This document shows, piece after piece, positions 22,702-34,479 of a DNA stretch of 64,000 nt (positions are counted from its first letter, which is position 1; each line of letters starts with the position of its first letter). The DNA comes from Capra hircus. Its lineage: Eukaryota; Chordata; Mammalia; Artiodactyla; Bovidae. A program made the translations under genes and the position numbers. Under the pieces are notes generated by a model. The model saw nothing but the letters and a program-made list of their open reading frames with translations, was not told the DNA's origin and did no database searches. Location of the stretch: contig NC_030836.1 in NCBI RefSeq assembly GCF_001704415.2, positions 26,138,001 through 26,202,000 of the forward strand, read 5' to 3'.

Positions 22702-22831
22702 TTGGAGAAGGAAATGGCAACCCACTCCAGTACTCTTGCCTGGAAAATTCCATGGACAGAGAAGCCTTGTAAACTACAGTCCACGGGGTTGCAAAGAGTC
22801 GGGCACGACTGAGCGACGTCACTTCACTTCA
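22702..22831 (+). mobile_element. Bov-A SINE monomer
   Basis: Reads gttggagaaggaaatggcaa through gcaaagagtcgggcacgact. Unit 1 has the empty site near 7,685. Confidence 0.92.
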
Positions 22832-24194
22832 TCTCTTCTAGAGTTAAGTGCTATTAGCTTGAAGGACTTCATTTAGTAGTTCTCATAAGGTCCATTTGCT
22901 GGGAGCAAATTTTTTCCAGTTTAATTTTTTAAGAATGTCTTTATTTCATGTTTCATAGTCATTTGGATAATTTTTTAAATGTCAGTAGTATCCTGGTTGG
23001 CTTTTTTTCCTTTGAGTACTTAAATACTTGTTCTGGTGTCTTCTGAGATCTGCTGTTTCATATGAAAAGTCAGTCGAAGTTCTTACTGAGGTTCCCTTGT
23101 AAACGATGAGTCATTTTTTTCTGAATGCTTTCTACATTTTCTCCTTCTGTTTTGTATTTGGTATTTTTGTTATTCTGTGTTTATTTATGCCTATCTTACA
23201 TGGCCTTTATTGAGCTCTCTTCGGAGCTCATGAAACATAGTGTTCAATAAATAGCTGGTATAATATAGAGGGACATTGGTCATGTTTATACATTGACTTT
23301 CTTATTATCGCCACTAATTCTGTGCCACAACCCATTGTACCCCTCTGTACTTGGTGGCACTGAGATATAGCAATAAGTATCTTGCCCTTCATTACACATG
23401 TAGTTAGGGTAAATACAACTTTAGTCTCAAGTCCTCTTAACTCCTACTATCACTGTTTCCTACTGTATCATACTGACAACATCCCAGATTACCCTCTAGA
23501 GTGAAAGGGTTGGGAAAGCCATATTGTCCAGTGTTGTTTGAAGAGAAGATGTCCTGATTACTGGGTTCAGTTAATATGCGTATCTGGTTCTCCCACAAAG
23601 TTACATTTTCCAACTTGGCCTCCCCAAATACCCAAGTTGTTCATCATTTCTCACTTTTCTCAAGAATCCAGAGAGAAAGAAGGACAATATTTACAGGCGA
23701 TCACATGGACACATGAGTCCTTGTTTTCTATGACATTTTACTGATGTGTAGGTTTGTGATCCATTTTTACTCCCCAAAGTATCCATGCCATTTGAAACCA
23801 TTAAAATAAAACAAAAAGTGAAAACCCCAAACAATATAAATTGCTGCCCTTACAAAAAGCAAGAGACAAAAAGGACAAAATGAAGTCCGTTTGCACCGCA
23901 GACAGTGGTTTGATGTGCAATGTGAGGATTCCATGTCCCCTCCTAACATGACAGGTAAAAGCTAAGATCATACAGAATCCTATTCCTATGCTTGGAAGTG
24001 TGTCCTAGGCTATATGTTGGATTCAAACAATCCTAGTATTAGTTTGCTGCCCTATTAATGCTGGATACTGATGGAAGAACCCTCATGCTATAATATCTGG
24101 TAAACCCTATATAGTGATTATGACAAATAGTTATCACCACTAATACTTAAACTTATTCATTTTATTTCTTTTCTGTGCAAGACAAATTTCCATC

Positions 24195-24290
24195 ATGTTT
24201 GTCTTATTCATTGTTGTACCCATAGGACATTGCCCAGTGACCTAGTAAGCACCGTGTGTGAGTTTGTTGAATGAATGAATGGGTATCACT
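24195..24290 (+). repeat. L2 3'-end relic, unit 2
   Basis: Reads gtttgtcttattcattgttg and ends tgttgaatgaatgaatggg, like the L2 terminus. Counterpart of 9,835-9,955. Confidence 0.55.
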
Positions 24291-24639
24291 TAGCCTTTCA
24301 AATTATGATATAATTGCAAATTTATTGATATGAAAACAGAAACATGAGTGAAACGTGGGATACAGAACAACCACATAACTTATTTAGATATATATTTTCA
24401 TTAAAGTTGAAATACATATCCTCATTAAAGTTGAAGAAAGCCAAATATGAATGAACTCCAACCACTTTCCTCGGCTTCTCTGTAATCAGTGTTGTAATGT
24501 CAGGCACTGCAAAAATATTAAAACATCTTAAAACTTCCCTGCATCTAAAACTTTAGTATAGCACACAACATAAATCTTTTCTTAAAACACATGTGCACAC
24601 ACATACACATGCACACACCAGTTCTTAAAATCTTATTCC

Positions 24640-26205
24640 AGCATCCTCAACAAGAACAACAACAAAACAAATAACTTGATTAAAAGGGGGGAAAAGGACT
24701 TAAACAGACATCCGTAAAGAAGACATACAATTGATCATGAAGCATACGAAAAGATGCTTGACATCAGTAATTGTTCAGTTCAGTTCAGTCATTCAGTTGT
24801 GTCCGATCTTTGCAACACCATGAATTGCAGCACGCCAGGCCTCCCTGTCCATCACCAACTCCCAGAGTTCACTCAGATTCACGTCCATCGAGTCAGTGCC
24901 ATCCAGCCGTCTCATCCTCTGTCGTCCCCTTCCCCTCTTGCCCCCAATCCCTCCCAGCATCAAAGTCTTTTCCAATGAGTCAACTCTTCTCATGAGGTGG
25001 CCAAAGTACTGCAGTTTCAGCTGTAGCATCATTCCTTCCAAAGAAATTCCAGGGCTGATCACCTTCAGAATGGACTGGTTGGATCTCCTTGCAGTCCAAG
25101 AGACTCTTAAGAGTCTTCTCCAACATCACAGTTCAAAAGCATCAATTCTTCAGTGCTCAGCTTTCTTCACAGTCCAACTCTCACATCCATATGGAAAAAC
25201 CATAGCTTTGATTAGATGGACCTTTGTTGGCAAAGTAATGTCTCTGCTTTTGAATATGCTATCTAGGTTGGTCATAACTTTCCTTCCAAGGAGTAAGCAT
25301 CTTTTAATTTCATGGCTGCAATCACCATCTGCAGTGATTTCGGAGACCAAAAAATAAAGTCTGACACTGTTTCCCCATCTATTTCCCATGAACTGATGGG
25401 ACCAGATGCCATGATCTTCATTTTCTGAATGTTGAGCTTTAAGCCAACTTTTTCACTCTCCTCTTTCATTTTCATCAAGAGGCTTTTTAGTTCCTTTTCA
25501 CTTTCTGCCATAAGGATGGTGTCATCTGCATATCTGAGGTTACTGATATTTCTCCCAGCAATCTTGATTCCAGCTTGTGCTTCTTCCAGCCCAGCGTTTC
25601 ACATGATCTACTCTGTATATAAATAAGCAGGGTGACAATATACAGCCTTGACGTACTCTTTTTCCTATTTGGAACCAGTCTTTTGTTCCATGTCCAGTTC
25701 TAACTGTTGCTTTCTGACCTGCGTATATGTTTCTCAAGAGGCAGGTCAGGTGGTCTGGTATTCCCATCTCTTTCAGAATTAATTAATAAATTACAGTTTA
25801 TTGTAATTGTTGCTGCTGCTGCTAAGTCACTTCATTGTTAGGGAGATGCAAATAAAATTCACTTTGTGATATCACCTACACCCATTAGAATAGCTCTTAC
25901 TGGGGGAAAAAGCAAAATAGAAAAGAGATGTGGAAAACTTGGAAACATTGTGCACCATTGGTAGGAATTGCAAAATGGTACACTCTCTATGGAAAGTAGT
26001 ATGGTGATTTTTCAGTAAATTTGGAAATAAAATTACCCTATGATTCACTAATTTTACTTCTGAGTATACATCCAAGAGTCCTAAATATTCATACTTATAG
26101 TGTGTTCATGGCAGAATTATTCACAATAGGTAGGAGGTGGAAGCTATTTTTGCCCATTAATGACAAATAGATAATCAAAATGTGGAGCATACATACATAT
26201 TGAAA
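24640..26205 (+). repeat. Old L1 ORF2 3' region, sense, split by a BovB insertion
   Basis: Left part: acttaaacagacatccgtaa, agaagacatacaattgatca, gaaaagatgcttgacatcag. After the insertion it resumes as gggagatgcaaataaaattc, gatatcacctacacccatta, atggaaagtagtatggtgat. It stops at about 26,205, fused directly to the 5' flank of copy 3. Confidence 0.85.
24776..25833 (-). mobile_element. BovB LINE, 5'-truncated, with a Bov-A2 tail scrap at its 5' end
   Basis: Antisense BovB from cagttcagttcagtcattca to about acagtttattgt (25,793-25,804), including the RT segment YAGQKATVRTGHGT and KRVRQGCILSPC. A 23-base Bov-A2 tail, antisense, lies at 25,811-25,833. The short repeat attgtt at 24,770-24,775 and 25,834-25,839 marks the insertion in the L1. 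Confidence 0.88.
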
Positions 26206-27162
26206 ATAAACAAATGCTTTTACATAATTATATTTTAGTCTAAGATTTAATGAAGTAGAGACAGTGAGGAGAAGAAGGAGGGGAAAGTCTCCAGTCTAAT
26301 TGCTCCCCCTGTTCTACAGACATCCCACATGGGGAGAAGGTCTCGAAGGAATGCTCAAAGCATCTATTCACTCTTCAGGGAATGAATGCCACTCCTTTTC
26401 CCAAGGAACACAGGCACTGTCGGTCTGGATTTTCAGGTCTGAGTGACTTAATCTAAGAGGTGCTTTCAGCTTCTCTGGTTTCAGAGCCTGACCTTCTGTT
26501 CCAGGCTCTGAAGGAAAGAAAGGGAAGAAAGCAGGAGGGTGGATGTGGAGCCCAGATTCTAGCCCGTGTTGCCTCTTTCCCTTCCATCTGTAGGTGCCTT
26601 CGTTCTGGAACGCTCTCTCCTCATCTGATGGGTTATACACACCATAGGCATGTGAGAGAAGATGAAAATTGGCTCTATTGGAATTTGGACTAAACATAGA
26701 CTTAGCTGACTCCATGGGTTTTCTTAAGATATTACCTAGTTAATGACCCTGAGTCTTAAAAACCTTCATCGGGATGGCATACATTGTCATATTGCAGACA
26801 TAATTTCTATTGAGAGACTGACTGTGACATTGAGAGGAGATAGTTGTTTTTATTGTTGCTAACTGCCTGTTGCTTTTTCCTGAATTAAGTATTATCATTT
26901 CCATTGTGTTTCACTGTATTTCCACTTAGTTGTCGATTTTTCCAGTTGACGATGGAGAAAGCATTTTTGTGAATCGATGACATCAATAGATGATTCCAAA
27001 GTGTTGCAGGGGCAGATCAGCCTAAGTCAAATGCTGTGTGCAGTAAAGGAGCATTGGAATCAGAATTCAGTACCTTGAGGGAATTTTCTAATGAGGATAG
27101 GAATTTGCAGCGTTATATTAGGGGTTTTATATATATTAAAGCATTATTCCTCATTAGAATCA

Positions 27163-27377
27163 AGTTCAGTTGCTCAGTCATGTCTGACTCTTTGCGACCC
27201 AATGGACTGCAGCACGCCAGGCTTCCTTGTCCATCACCAAATCCTGGAGTTTGCTCAAACTCATGTCCATCGAGTTGGTGGTGCCATCCAACCATCTCAT
27301 CCTCTGTCATCCCCTTCTCCTCCTGCCTTCAATCTTTCCCAGCATCAGAGTCAGTTCTTCATATCACAGGGCCAAAG
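27163..27377 (-). mobile_element. BovB 3'-end fragment, minus strand
   Basis: Antisense BovB terminus from agttcagttgctcagtcatg to catcagagtcagttcttc. Flanked by tagaatca at 27,155-27,162 and 27,378-27,385. Unit 1 has the empty site at about 2,675. Confidence 0.9.
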
Positions 27378-27457
27378 TAGAATCATATTATTAAATCTTA
27401 GAATCATAAGATATTATTAAACTATTAACCCAGATACTGAGGATATATGGAGATTTG

Positions 27458-27556
27458 TTATTTATTTATTTTTTAATTTTAATTTTTACTTTATTTTACT
27501 TTACAATACTGTATTGGTTTTGCCATACATTGACATGAATCTGCCACGAGTGTAGA
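27458..27556 (-). mobile_element. Short ruminant L1 3' end
   Basis: T-rich start, then ctttacaatactgtattggt and gccatacattgacatgaatc. Private to unit 3. Confidence 0.85.
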
Positions 27557-27861
27557 AAATCATTGAGTGGGAATTAGATTGGGCATTTAAATTCAGATAA
27601 ATCTGAGGCAGGATTTATCTTGTACTCTCTGCTCTATTTCTCTTGTGCTAGCTATTATCCTTCAGCAGATACAGATGAATAATGGCTGAATGTCACTCAT
27701 TAATTAGTAAGGACTGGACTGACTCCCATCTAGAAGTTTTTTATGTATAATACATAGATATTATCCCTTTCCCGTGGATCCTGTGCAGGTATTAGTGTTT
27801 TGGGAAAAGCCCATCTCAGTGAGACCACTGTCTGACCTTCCAGGTGTGACTAGATGTGAAG

Positions 27862-28794
27862 ATGAGGAATCACACTCCAGTAACCGAGTTCCTCCTCATG
27901 GGAATCCCTCACACACAGGGGCTGGAACACGCGCTCTTTGTCTTCTTCCTCGCCTTCTACCTGCTCACTCTTGTGGGGAACCTGCTCATTCTCCTGGCCA
28001 CCCTCACTTCCTCCAACCTCCACACCCCCATGTATTTCTTCCTGGGCAACTTGTCAGTGTTTGACATCTTTTTCCCTTCCGTGAGTTCCCCCAAAATGAT
28101 GCTCTACCTACTGGGGCAAAGCCAGACCATCTCTTACCAGGGCTGCGCCTGCCAGCTCTTCTTTTATCACTTCCTGGGCTGCACGGAGTGTTTCCTGTAC
28201 ACTGTGATGGCCTATGACCGCTTTGCCGCCATCTGTCACCCCTTGCGGTACACGGCCATCATGAACCCCAGGGTGTGTGCCATCCTGACTCTGAGCACCT
28301 GGATGGGGAGCAGTGTGCATGCGTCTGTCCTCACATTTCTTGTGTTTAAGTTACCCTACTGTGGCCCCAAGGAGGTGGGCAATTTCTTCTGTGACATCCC
28401 GGTGGTGCTGCCCCTGGCCTGTGCAGACACCTCTCTAGCTCAGACAGTGAGTTTCACCAACGTAGGTGTTGTGGCACTCCTCTGTTTCCTTCTTGTCCTC
28501 GTTTCTTATACTCACATTGTTATCTCTATATTGAGAATCAGCTCCTCAGAAGGCAGGCACAGAGCCTTCTCCACCTGCAGTGCCCACCTGACTTCCGTCC
28601 TGCTCTTCTATGGACCCGTGGTCCTCATTTATCTCCGGCCTGCCTCCAGCCCTTGGCTGGATTCTATGGTTCAAGTGTTGAATAATATTGTTAACCCTTC
28701 CCTGAATCCTTTGATATACAGCTTGAGAAACAAGGATGTGAAGTTGGCTCTGAGAAATGCACTAATCCAGGGAGTACACACCTGTGGAGTGTAA
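27862..28794 (+). CDS. Olfactory receptor, OR10D-like, array copy 3 (intact, 310 aa)
   Basis: Third array member, a class II odorant receptor GPCR. It has the full motif set: GN 39-40, PMYFFL 56-61, C95/C177, C167/C187, MAYDRF 116-121, RAFSTCSAH 234-242 and NPLIY 282-286. Residues 1-193 are identical to copy 4. Differences from copy 4 are concentrated after residue 193, for example Q194/T195 where copy 4 has H/R, and QVL at 271-273 where copy 4 has PLF. The tail is three residues longer than in copies 1 and 2 (HTCGV end), because the stop seen in copies 1 and 2 reads as a cysteine codon. The start ATG is at 27,862, with acceptor AG at 27,842-27,843. The ligand is unknown. Confidence 0.95.
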   Translation: MRNHTPVTEFLLMGIPHTQGLEHALFVFFLAFYLLTLVGNLLILLATLTSSNLHTPMYFFLGNLSVFDIFFPSVSSPKMMLYLLGQSQTISYQGCACQLFFYHFLGCTECFLYTVMAYDRFAAICHPLRYTAIMNPRVCAILTLSTWMGSSVHASVLTFLVFKLPYCGPKEVGNFFCDIPVVLPLACADTSLAQTVSFTNVGVVALLCFLLVLVSYTHIVISILRISSSEGRHRAFSTCSAHLTSVLLFYGPVVLIYLRPASSPWLDSMVQVLNNIVNPSLNPLIYSLRNKDVKLALRNALIQGVHTCGV

Positions 28795-28934
28795 GGTTTT
28801 CTGTCAGTACCTGTGCTTATAAATTTGCCTTGTATTTATCAGGGATGACTAGTCTCTTAGCATTGCTGTGATTGCTAAACAATTTGAATGGATTTTTTTT
28901 TTGTGTGCTTAGCATGTATATATTTATATAATTT

Positions 28935-29178
28935 TTATTGAGCAAAATCTTTTACAGCACTTACCATGGGCCAAGCACTATTCTATGCACTTTATAAGTA
29001 CTGACATATGTTATTATGATAATTATCACATGGAGTAGATATTATCATCCCAATTTACAGAGGAGAATATTAAGGCACCAGAAGGTTAAGAGACTTTTGC
29101 AGTGTCACAGAGATAGAAGGTTGCTGAGGTAGGACTGTGACTGCTAGAGTTTTAACTTTGTGCTAATAATGCTTCCTC
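28935..29178 (-). repeat. MIR SINE relic, unit 3
   Basis: Antisense MIR: acttaccatgggccaagcac, catcccaatttacagaggag, taaggcaccagaaggttaag. Confidence 0.78.
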
Positions 29179-29191
29179 TGTATTGTCAGAA

Positions 29192-29410
29192 ATGTGTGTG
29201 TGGGTATCCTGTCATGTCTGACTCTTTGTGACCCCATGGGCTGTAGCCTGCCAGGCTTTTCTATCCATGGAAGTTTCCAGGAAAGAATGCTGAAGTGGGT
29301 TTCAGTTTCCTACTCCAGGGGATCTTCCCGACCCAGGGATTGATCCCGGGTCCGTTGCATCTCTTGCATTGGCAGGAGGATTCTTTACCACTGTGCCACC
29401 TGGAAAGCTT
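29192..29410 (-). mobile_element. Bov-tA SINE, minus strand
   Basis: Antisense body and tRNA head (gggatcttcccgacccaggg; cattggcaggaggattcttt). Perfect 13-bp duplication tgtattgtcagaa at 29,179-29,191 and 29,411-29,423. Confidence 0.93.
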
Positions 29411-30087
29411 TGTATTGTCAGAAGTATAGCACAAATGCCCACTATTCCAGAAACTTCTTTTCAACTTACATGGAGTATTCTCCAATTTTCCAGAAAAAAA
29501 AAATCTGTAATCTATTCAGTTTGTTCCATTCCATTAATTTCCATTGCTTTTTTTCTATGTTTTGAGGAGTGTTATATACCTGAGTCTGATATAAAGAATT
29601 TCAGTTACATTTCAGAAACCAGATGATATCCACATATCTACTAGTATATGTTTCATAGATCCTCTAGTCTTAGGGCAGTATCTGTTCTTAACAACAGTAG
29701 TTTTAATTCCATAACAGTGATTGCAGATTTTCTTCCATTAAATCAAAGACTGAGTTTGATTTCCAAAATTCCTAGCACTTTAGAAATAATAATCTTCTTT
29801 TTCCTCATATAAATAAATAGGTTTGAAGAGAATAGGAAATCTGTAAAAAACTAAAGTGACTAGAAATTACAAATTAATCATACCACACAAATGATAATCA
29901 CCATTAACTTTCTGACAGTTCTCTCTCTCATTAATGACTAAATTGAAACTAAAATTTCTGACTTTCTGTTTATAATTATGTAATCTAATTATACATCATG
30001 AATATATATATCTATATATGCATATTCATACAGTAGTAGTTTTATATATATACACACATATATATAATATTTCCTTATTTTAATAGT

Positions 30088-30905
30088 GTATCAAGTAACT
30101 TTAATTGTCACAATTTTTAAACTAATTTTACTAAGATAATTCATGTCCCAAATAGTTCACCCATTTAAAGTGTACAAGTCAATGTTTGTTTTTTTTTTTA
30201 TTATATTCACAGATCTGTGCAACCATCACTATGGCCAAGTTTAGAACATTTTTATCATCAGAAAAAGATATCCTATACTTTGTAGCTATCATCTTCTTAT
30301 TACCCTATCACCTTTGGCTGTAAGCAACTTAATCTACTTTCTGTATCTACAGATTTGCTTGTTTTGGAGATTTGATATAAACAGAATCATATAATACTTA
30401 TTTTTTTGTGACAGTCTTCTTAACTTAGCATAATGTTTTCAAGATTCAAACATGTAGTAGTAGGTTCTTTTTTTTTTTTTTTCCCACTTCTTATCTTTGT
30501 TGTTGTTTAGTTGCTAAGTCATGTTTGACTCTTTTGTGACCCCATGAGCTGTAGCCTGCCAGGCTCCTCTGTCCATGGGATTTCCTGGGCAAGAATATGG
30601 GATTGGGTTGCCATTTCCTCTTCCAGGCCATCTTCCAAACCCAGGGATAGATCCCATGTCTCCTGCATTGGCAGATGGAGTCTTTTTCATTGAACCATGA
30701 ACTTCTTATGTAGCCTGAATTTCACTAGTTACTTTGGTTTTCTAAGGTTGCTACATGTTATTAAATACATATATGTTTATAATTGTTCTATTCTCATAAT
30801 AGATCAACCCTTTAATCATTATAAAATGTTCCCTTGCATCTCTAGTAACATTTTTTGTTTTAAAGTCTGTTTTGTCTATTAGTCCTGCCACTTCAGCTTC
30901 CCTGT
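30088..30905 (-). repeat. Ancient L1M-type 3' UTR, antisense, unit 3
   Basis: Reads attatattcacagatctgtg, gcaaccatcactatggccaa, cataatgttttcaagattca. Interrupted by the Bov-tA at 30,495-30,700. Confidence 0.6.
30495..30700 (-). mobile_element. Bov-tA SINE, minus strand
   Basis: Antisense body (gagctgtagcctgccaggct) and tRNA head (cctgcattggcagatggagt). Flanked by acttcttat at 30,486-30,494 and 30,701-30,709. Confidence 0.92.
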
Positions 30906-30935
30906 GGTGGATGTTAGCATGACATCTCTTTTTCT

Positions 30936-31451
30936 TTTCTTTTTTTTTTCATCCTCCATCCTTTTGTAGATAGTTTAGTTTATTACAGTTTCAATCATAT
31001 AGAGTTTTAAGCATTTTTCAAAAACTTATAACTATTAATTAAAGAGTAAATATGTAATTTGTATTCCATAATATCATTTTAAAGCCTACAGTGCATAGAT
31101 TGCAATATTTTTGAAAAGATAAGTGAACATTTGAAGTAACCCTTAAATACAGACCCCCCACTGCAACAACAAATGAAGCTAGGAATTGATAGGTTTTTAT
31201 GTCTGCTTTTGAAGGGACAAAGGATCCTGCTTTCCCCATAAATGAGATATAAGCAAAACAGTATATCACCAAAGACATGAGTTATAACTCCTTAAATTCC
31301 AGTTGGAGGTCCAATTCTTGTGTACTAAATCAATTTGGAGAATGAGAAGAGATAAATTCTCTTCGGAGAAGGGGATGACAGAGGATGGGATGGCTGGATG
31401 GCATCACCGACTCGATGGATGTGTTTGAGTGAACTCCGGGAGTTGGTGATG
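30936..31451 (-). mobile_element. Chimeric processed retrocopy: unknown transcript 3' end plus antisense BovB
   Basis: On the minus strand the order is: about 78 bases of antisense BovB (31,374-31,451), about 420 bases of unidentified sequence (30,950-31,373), an AATAAA signal (30,979-30,984 on the plus strand as tttatt), and 30 bases later a poly-A tail (T-run 30,937-30,949). Perfect 15-bp target-site duplications, gacatctctttttct, lie at 30,921-30,935 and 31,452-31,466. The other units show the empty site. A 79-codon minus-strand reading (31,278-31,039) may be a coding relic or chance; I do not recognise it. Confidence 0.85.
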
Positions 31452-31552
31452 GACATCTCTTTTTCTATTATTTTATTTTCTTTTTATTTATATCTTTCTA
31501 TTCTGAACTGTGTTTCCTATAGACAGAATGTATTTGGATCATTTTCAGTTTT

Positions 31553-31668
31553 TGCCCACTAGCTCAGCCGCTGTGCAGCATGTGGAATCTTCCTGGGCCA
31601 GGGATCGAACCTGTGTCTCCTGCATTGGCACGTGGACCCTACAACTGTGCCACAAGGAAGATCCTGTA
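31553..31668 (-). mobile_element. CHR-type SINE fragment
   Basis: Antisense: gtgcagcatgtggaatcttc, ctgggccagggatcgaacct, cctgcattggcacgtggacc. Confidence 0.78.
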
Positions 31669-32329
31669 GCATTTTTTTTGAAAGCTTAGATCTGTGGCCA
31701 AATAATGTTTCTTCACCCCTCCCCACTCCCACCCAGTGAATACCATTGATATCTCTTTTGTTCTTTCTCTAGAATTTTCCCTCAAACATTTCTTTTAGAT
31801 TTTCCTTTTTCTTCTATGTTGACATGGGTCATATATACTACACTAGCAGTAGATGGATTATCAGTTCTTAAACCACACAGTGGCACGAGAGTCCAATTGT
31901 TAGCAAACACAGGAGGCATGGAGGTGCCCTCCCACATCTGCTGCTGTAGTATGAAAAGTAACATAGGGGACGAGTAGGGGGCACCTTAACTTTCAACACA
32001 GTGACAGCTACCATTTTGAAGAGAGATATTTAGATTTCCAAAGAATGGTGGTGCCTTTAAATTATTTTGAAAAACCTCAGTTCTGAAAGCGATTGGATAT
32101 GTCCTTACATACACTGTGTTTATAGAGCACCACAGTAGGCTGAGCTAAGACTTGGGAAAATAGCATCGCTTGAAATAGAAGTATTGAGAATAAATATTTG
32201 AGGGGTGAGATTGGATGTCTACAAAAACATTCTACAATTTAGTTTGATTTTATGAGGCTTATCACTGATATCAGAAGATATTATGAGGATTTGATCAAAA
32301 TCTCAGAAAAAAATATACAGTCTTGGATA

Positions 32330-32850
32330 GTAGATGAAAAGGAAGTGGATACACAGGGAGATTTTCATGTGATTGTTCATAGGAGTGTTACTCATAATAT
32401 TCAGAAGTAGAAGCGTCTTGAATGTCTAGTGAAAGGATAAACAAAATTTAATGTATTCATGCTATGGAATACTATTGGCAAGAAAAAGCCTCCGACAAAC
32501 TACTTTTATATGATATAGCATGGATGAACCTCAACAGCATTTATGCTAAGGGAAAGAAGCCAGTTTCAAAGAACACATGTTCTATCATTCCATTTGTATG
32601 AAATGCCTAGAAAAGACAAATTTACAGAGACAAAGAGTAAATTAGTGGTTGGCTTCCGAAGGAGGGGAGTGGGAATGGGAATTGATTGCAAATTGGCCCC
32701 AGGGAAACTTTTGGGTGATGGATATAATATGATCAGAATTTTGACAAAGTTTGCATGACTCTATAAATTAAAAAAATAATAATTAAATTGTGTTTTTAAC
32801 AAGTGTTAAATTTTATGATATGTAGCCTGTGCCTTGATAAAGCTGTTGAA
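32330..32850 (+). repeat. Old L1M ORF2 end and 3' UTR, sense
   Basis: Reads gctatggaatactattggca, catggatgaacctcaacagc, ttccatttgtatgaaatgcc, tttacagagacaaagagtaa, and ends near ttgataaagctgttgaa. Confidence 0.75.
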
Positions 32851-33417
32851 CAAATGGATAGTGTATCTTTTACCTCTAGTGTCCATGGGAGAGAGACACC
32901 AGATGAAAAAGGCATTTCAGACTGTTTGCCAGGTATACTGATGCAGCAGTGAAAAGTGTGGCAAATTATTGTAGTAGGAGAACCCTTGGTTATAATCGTC
33001 TAGTTGACACTGCTTTAACTTTGCTCTCACTAACAGTCTCCTAAGACAGTATTTTGCTTTGAATGTAAAATTTTCCTGTTTGGAAAAGAATGTTAACCTA
33101 CTAACTCATACATTCTAGTAAATATGGTGTTTTATTTCTCTTTGCAAATTTATATACCCTTACTCATGTGTAAGTCATATATTCATAAATTCATGAATGC
33201 CGTATATATATACATGTATAAGTGTTTTAAAAGTGAATGTATTGTGAAGCTAATTTAATCTGTCTGAGTGACAAGTGCATTTCACTGTGGATACTTATTG
33301 AATAAATTAATGATATGGAAAATCTAGGAATAATACAATATAAAGAACAGTACAGTTGGGGGCCATTAGGTTATCTGTTTCTTTAATGTCTTGTGATTTT
33401 GCCAAGAACAGAATTTC

Positions 33418-33562
33418 TTTTTTTAAAAAAAAATTAAATTTATTCATTTTAATTGGAGGCTAATTACTTTACCATATTGTTTTGGTTTTGCCATACATCA
33501 ACGTGAATCCGCCATGGGTGTACACGTGTTCCCCATCCTGAACCCCCCTCCACCTCCCTCTG
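33418..33562 (-). mobile_element. Ruminant L1 3' end, minus strand
   Basis: Reads ttcattttaattggaggcta, ttggttttgccatacatcaa, cgtgaatccgccatgggtgt. Low divergence suggests a recent insertion. Confidence 0.9.
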
Positions 33563-33747
33563 AAAGTTGAAATGAGATAGTACATATAAAGCTCACTGTG
33601 GCTTATGTCTTTTCTTAATCTGTGTGTTTTAATGAATCATAGAGATACTGATTATGAAATACATAAACTCCATGAAGAATTCTTGTTATTATTTAGGTGC
33701 AAAGTAAAATAATAGAAAGGGTAGTTGAAAAAAGCAGAAACATTATT

Positions 33748-34230
33748 TTGTTGACTAAGGTCTGTCTAGTCAAGGCTATGGTTTTTCCTGTGGTCATGTA
33801 TGGATGTGAGAGATGGACTGTGAAGAAGGCTGAGCGCTGAAGAATTGATGCTTTTGAACTGTGGTGTTGGAGAAGACTCTTGAGAGTCCCTTGGACTGCA
33901 AGGAGATCCAACCAGTCCATTCTGAAGATCAGGCCTGGGATTTCTTTGGAAAGAATGATGCTACAGCTAAAGCTCCAGTACTTTGGCCACCTCATGTGAA
34001 GAGTTGACTCACTGGAAAAGACTCTGATGCTGGGAGGGATTGGGGGCAGGAGGAGAAGGGGAAGACCGAGGATGAGATGGCTGGATGGCATCACTGATTC
34101 AATAGATGTAAGTCTGAGTGAACTCCGGGAGTTGGTGATGGACAGGGAGGCCTGGCATGCTGTGATTCATGGGGTCACAAAGAGTCGGACACGACTGAGC
34201 GACTGAACTGAACTGAACTGAACTGAGGGC
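33748..34230 (+). mobile_element. BovB LINE 3' fragment, plus strand
   Basis: Sense BovB from about the RT C-terminal part (gtctagtcaaggctatggtt, tgtggtgttggagaagactc) to the terminal gaactgaactgaactga. Short flanking repeat acattatt at 33,740-33,747 and 34,231-34,238. Unit 2 has the empty site at about 11,535-11,550. Confidence 0.92.
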
Positions 34231-34479
34231 ACATTATTAATCACAAAATATTTCAGAGCTGGTCTGATTTACACTAATACAGCACTGCTTTTCACAGTAA
34301 AGAAGTTGAGATGATAAGCTGAAACAAAATAATAAAAACTGTGAATATAATATATATATAAATTCAGAATTGACATTCTGAACTGTTTAATATGTAACAT
34401 TCCAAAATAATTCAGTTTGGACTGGATTTTGGTGATGATTTTGAGATATGCAAAATATTTCTAGTTACACCAATAAACT

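Larger units (their letters stand above)
16199..24690 (+). repeat. Duplicated unit, 3' flank of OR copy 2
   Basis: Matches 3,957-10,950 along its whole length, apart from private insertions in each unit. It holds the near-complete BovB at 19,001-22,130 and several SINEs. No other gene. Confidence 0.8.
26205..27861 (+). repeat. Duplicated unit, 5' flank of OR copy 3 (shortened)
   Basis: Homology to the other units begins abruptly at gaaaataaacaaatgctttt (26,200-26,219), matching gaaaataagtaaatgctttt in unit 4 (36,536-36,555). About 1.2 kb of flank present in units 2 and 4 is missing. It contains BovB and L1 fragments. No other gene. Confidence 0.8.
28795..31545 (+). repeat. Duplicated unit, 3' flank of OR copy 3 (truncated)
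   Basis: Matches the 3' flanks of the other units until about 31,545 (cctatagacagaatgtattt). After that the sequence is not shared. It holds a MIR, old L1, two Bov-tA SINEs and a chimeric retrocopy. No gene. Confidence 0.8.
31545..33590. other. Non-duplicated spacer between units 3 and 4
   Basis: Contains a CHR SINE scrap, an L1M 3' end and a short L1 terminus. The remainder, for example 31,670-32,320 and 32,860-33,410, shows no gene and no repeat I recognise. Confidence 0.5.

Noticed and set aside
31039..31278. A 79-codon minus-strand frame inside the retrocopy as a gene
   Set aside because: Lies next to the AATAAA and poly-A in a 3'-end retrocopy; no family recognised, probably UTR-derived.
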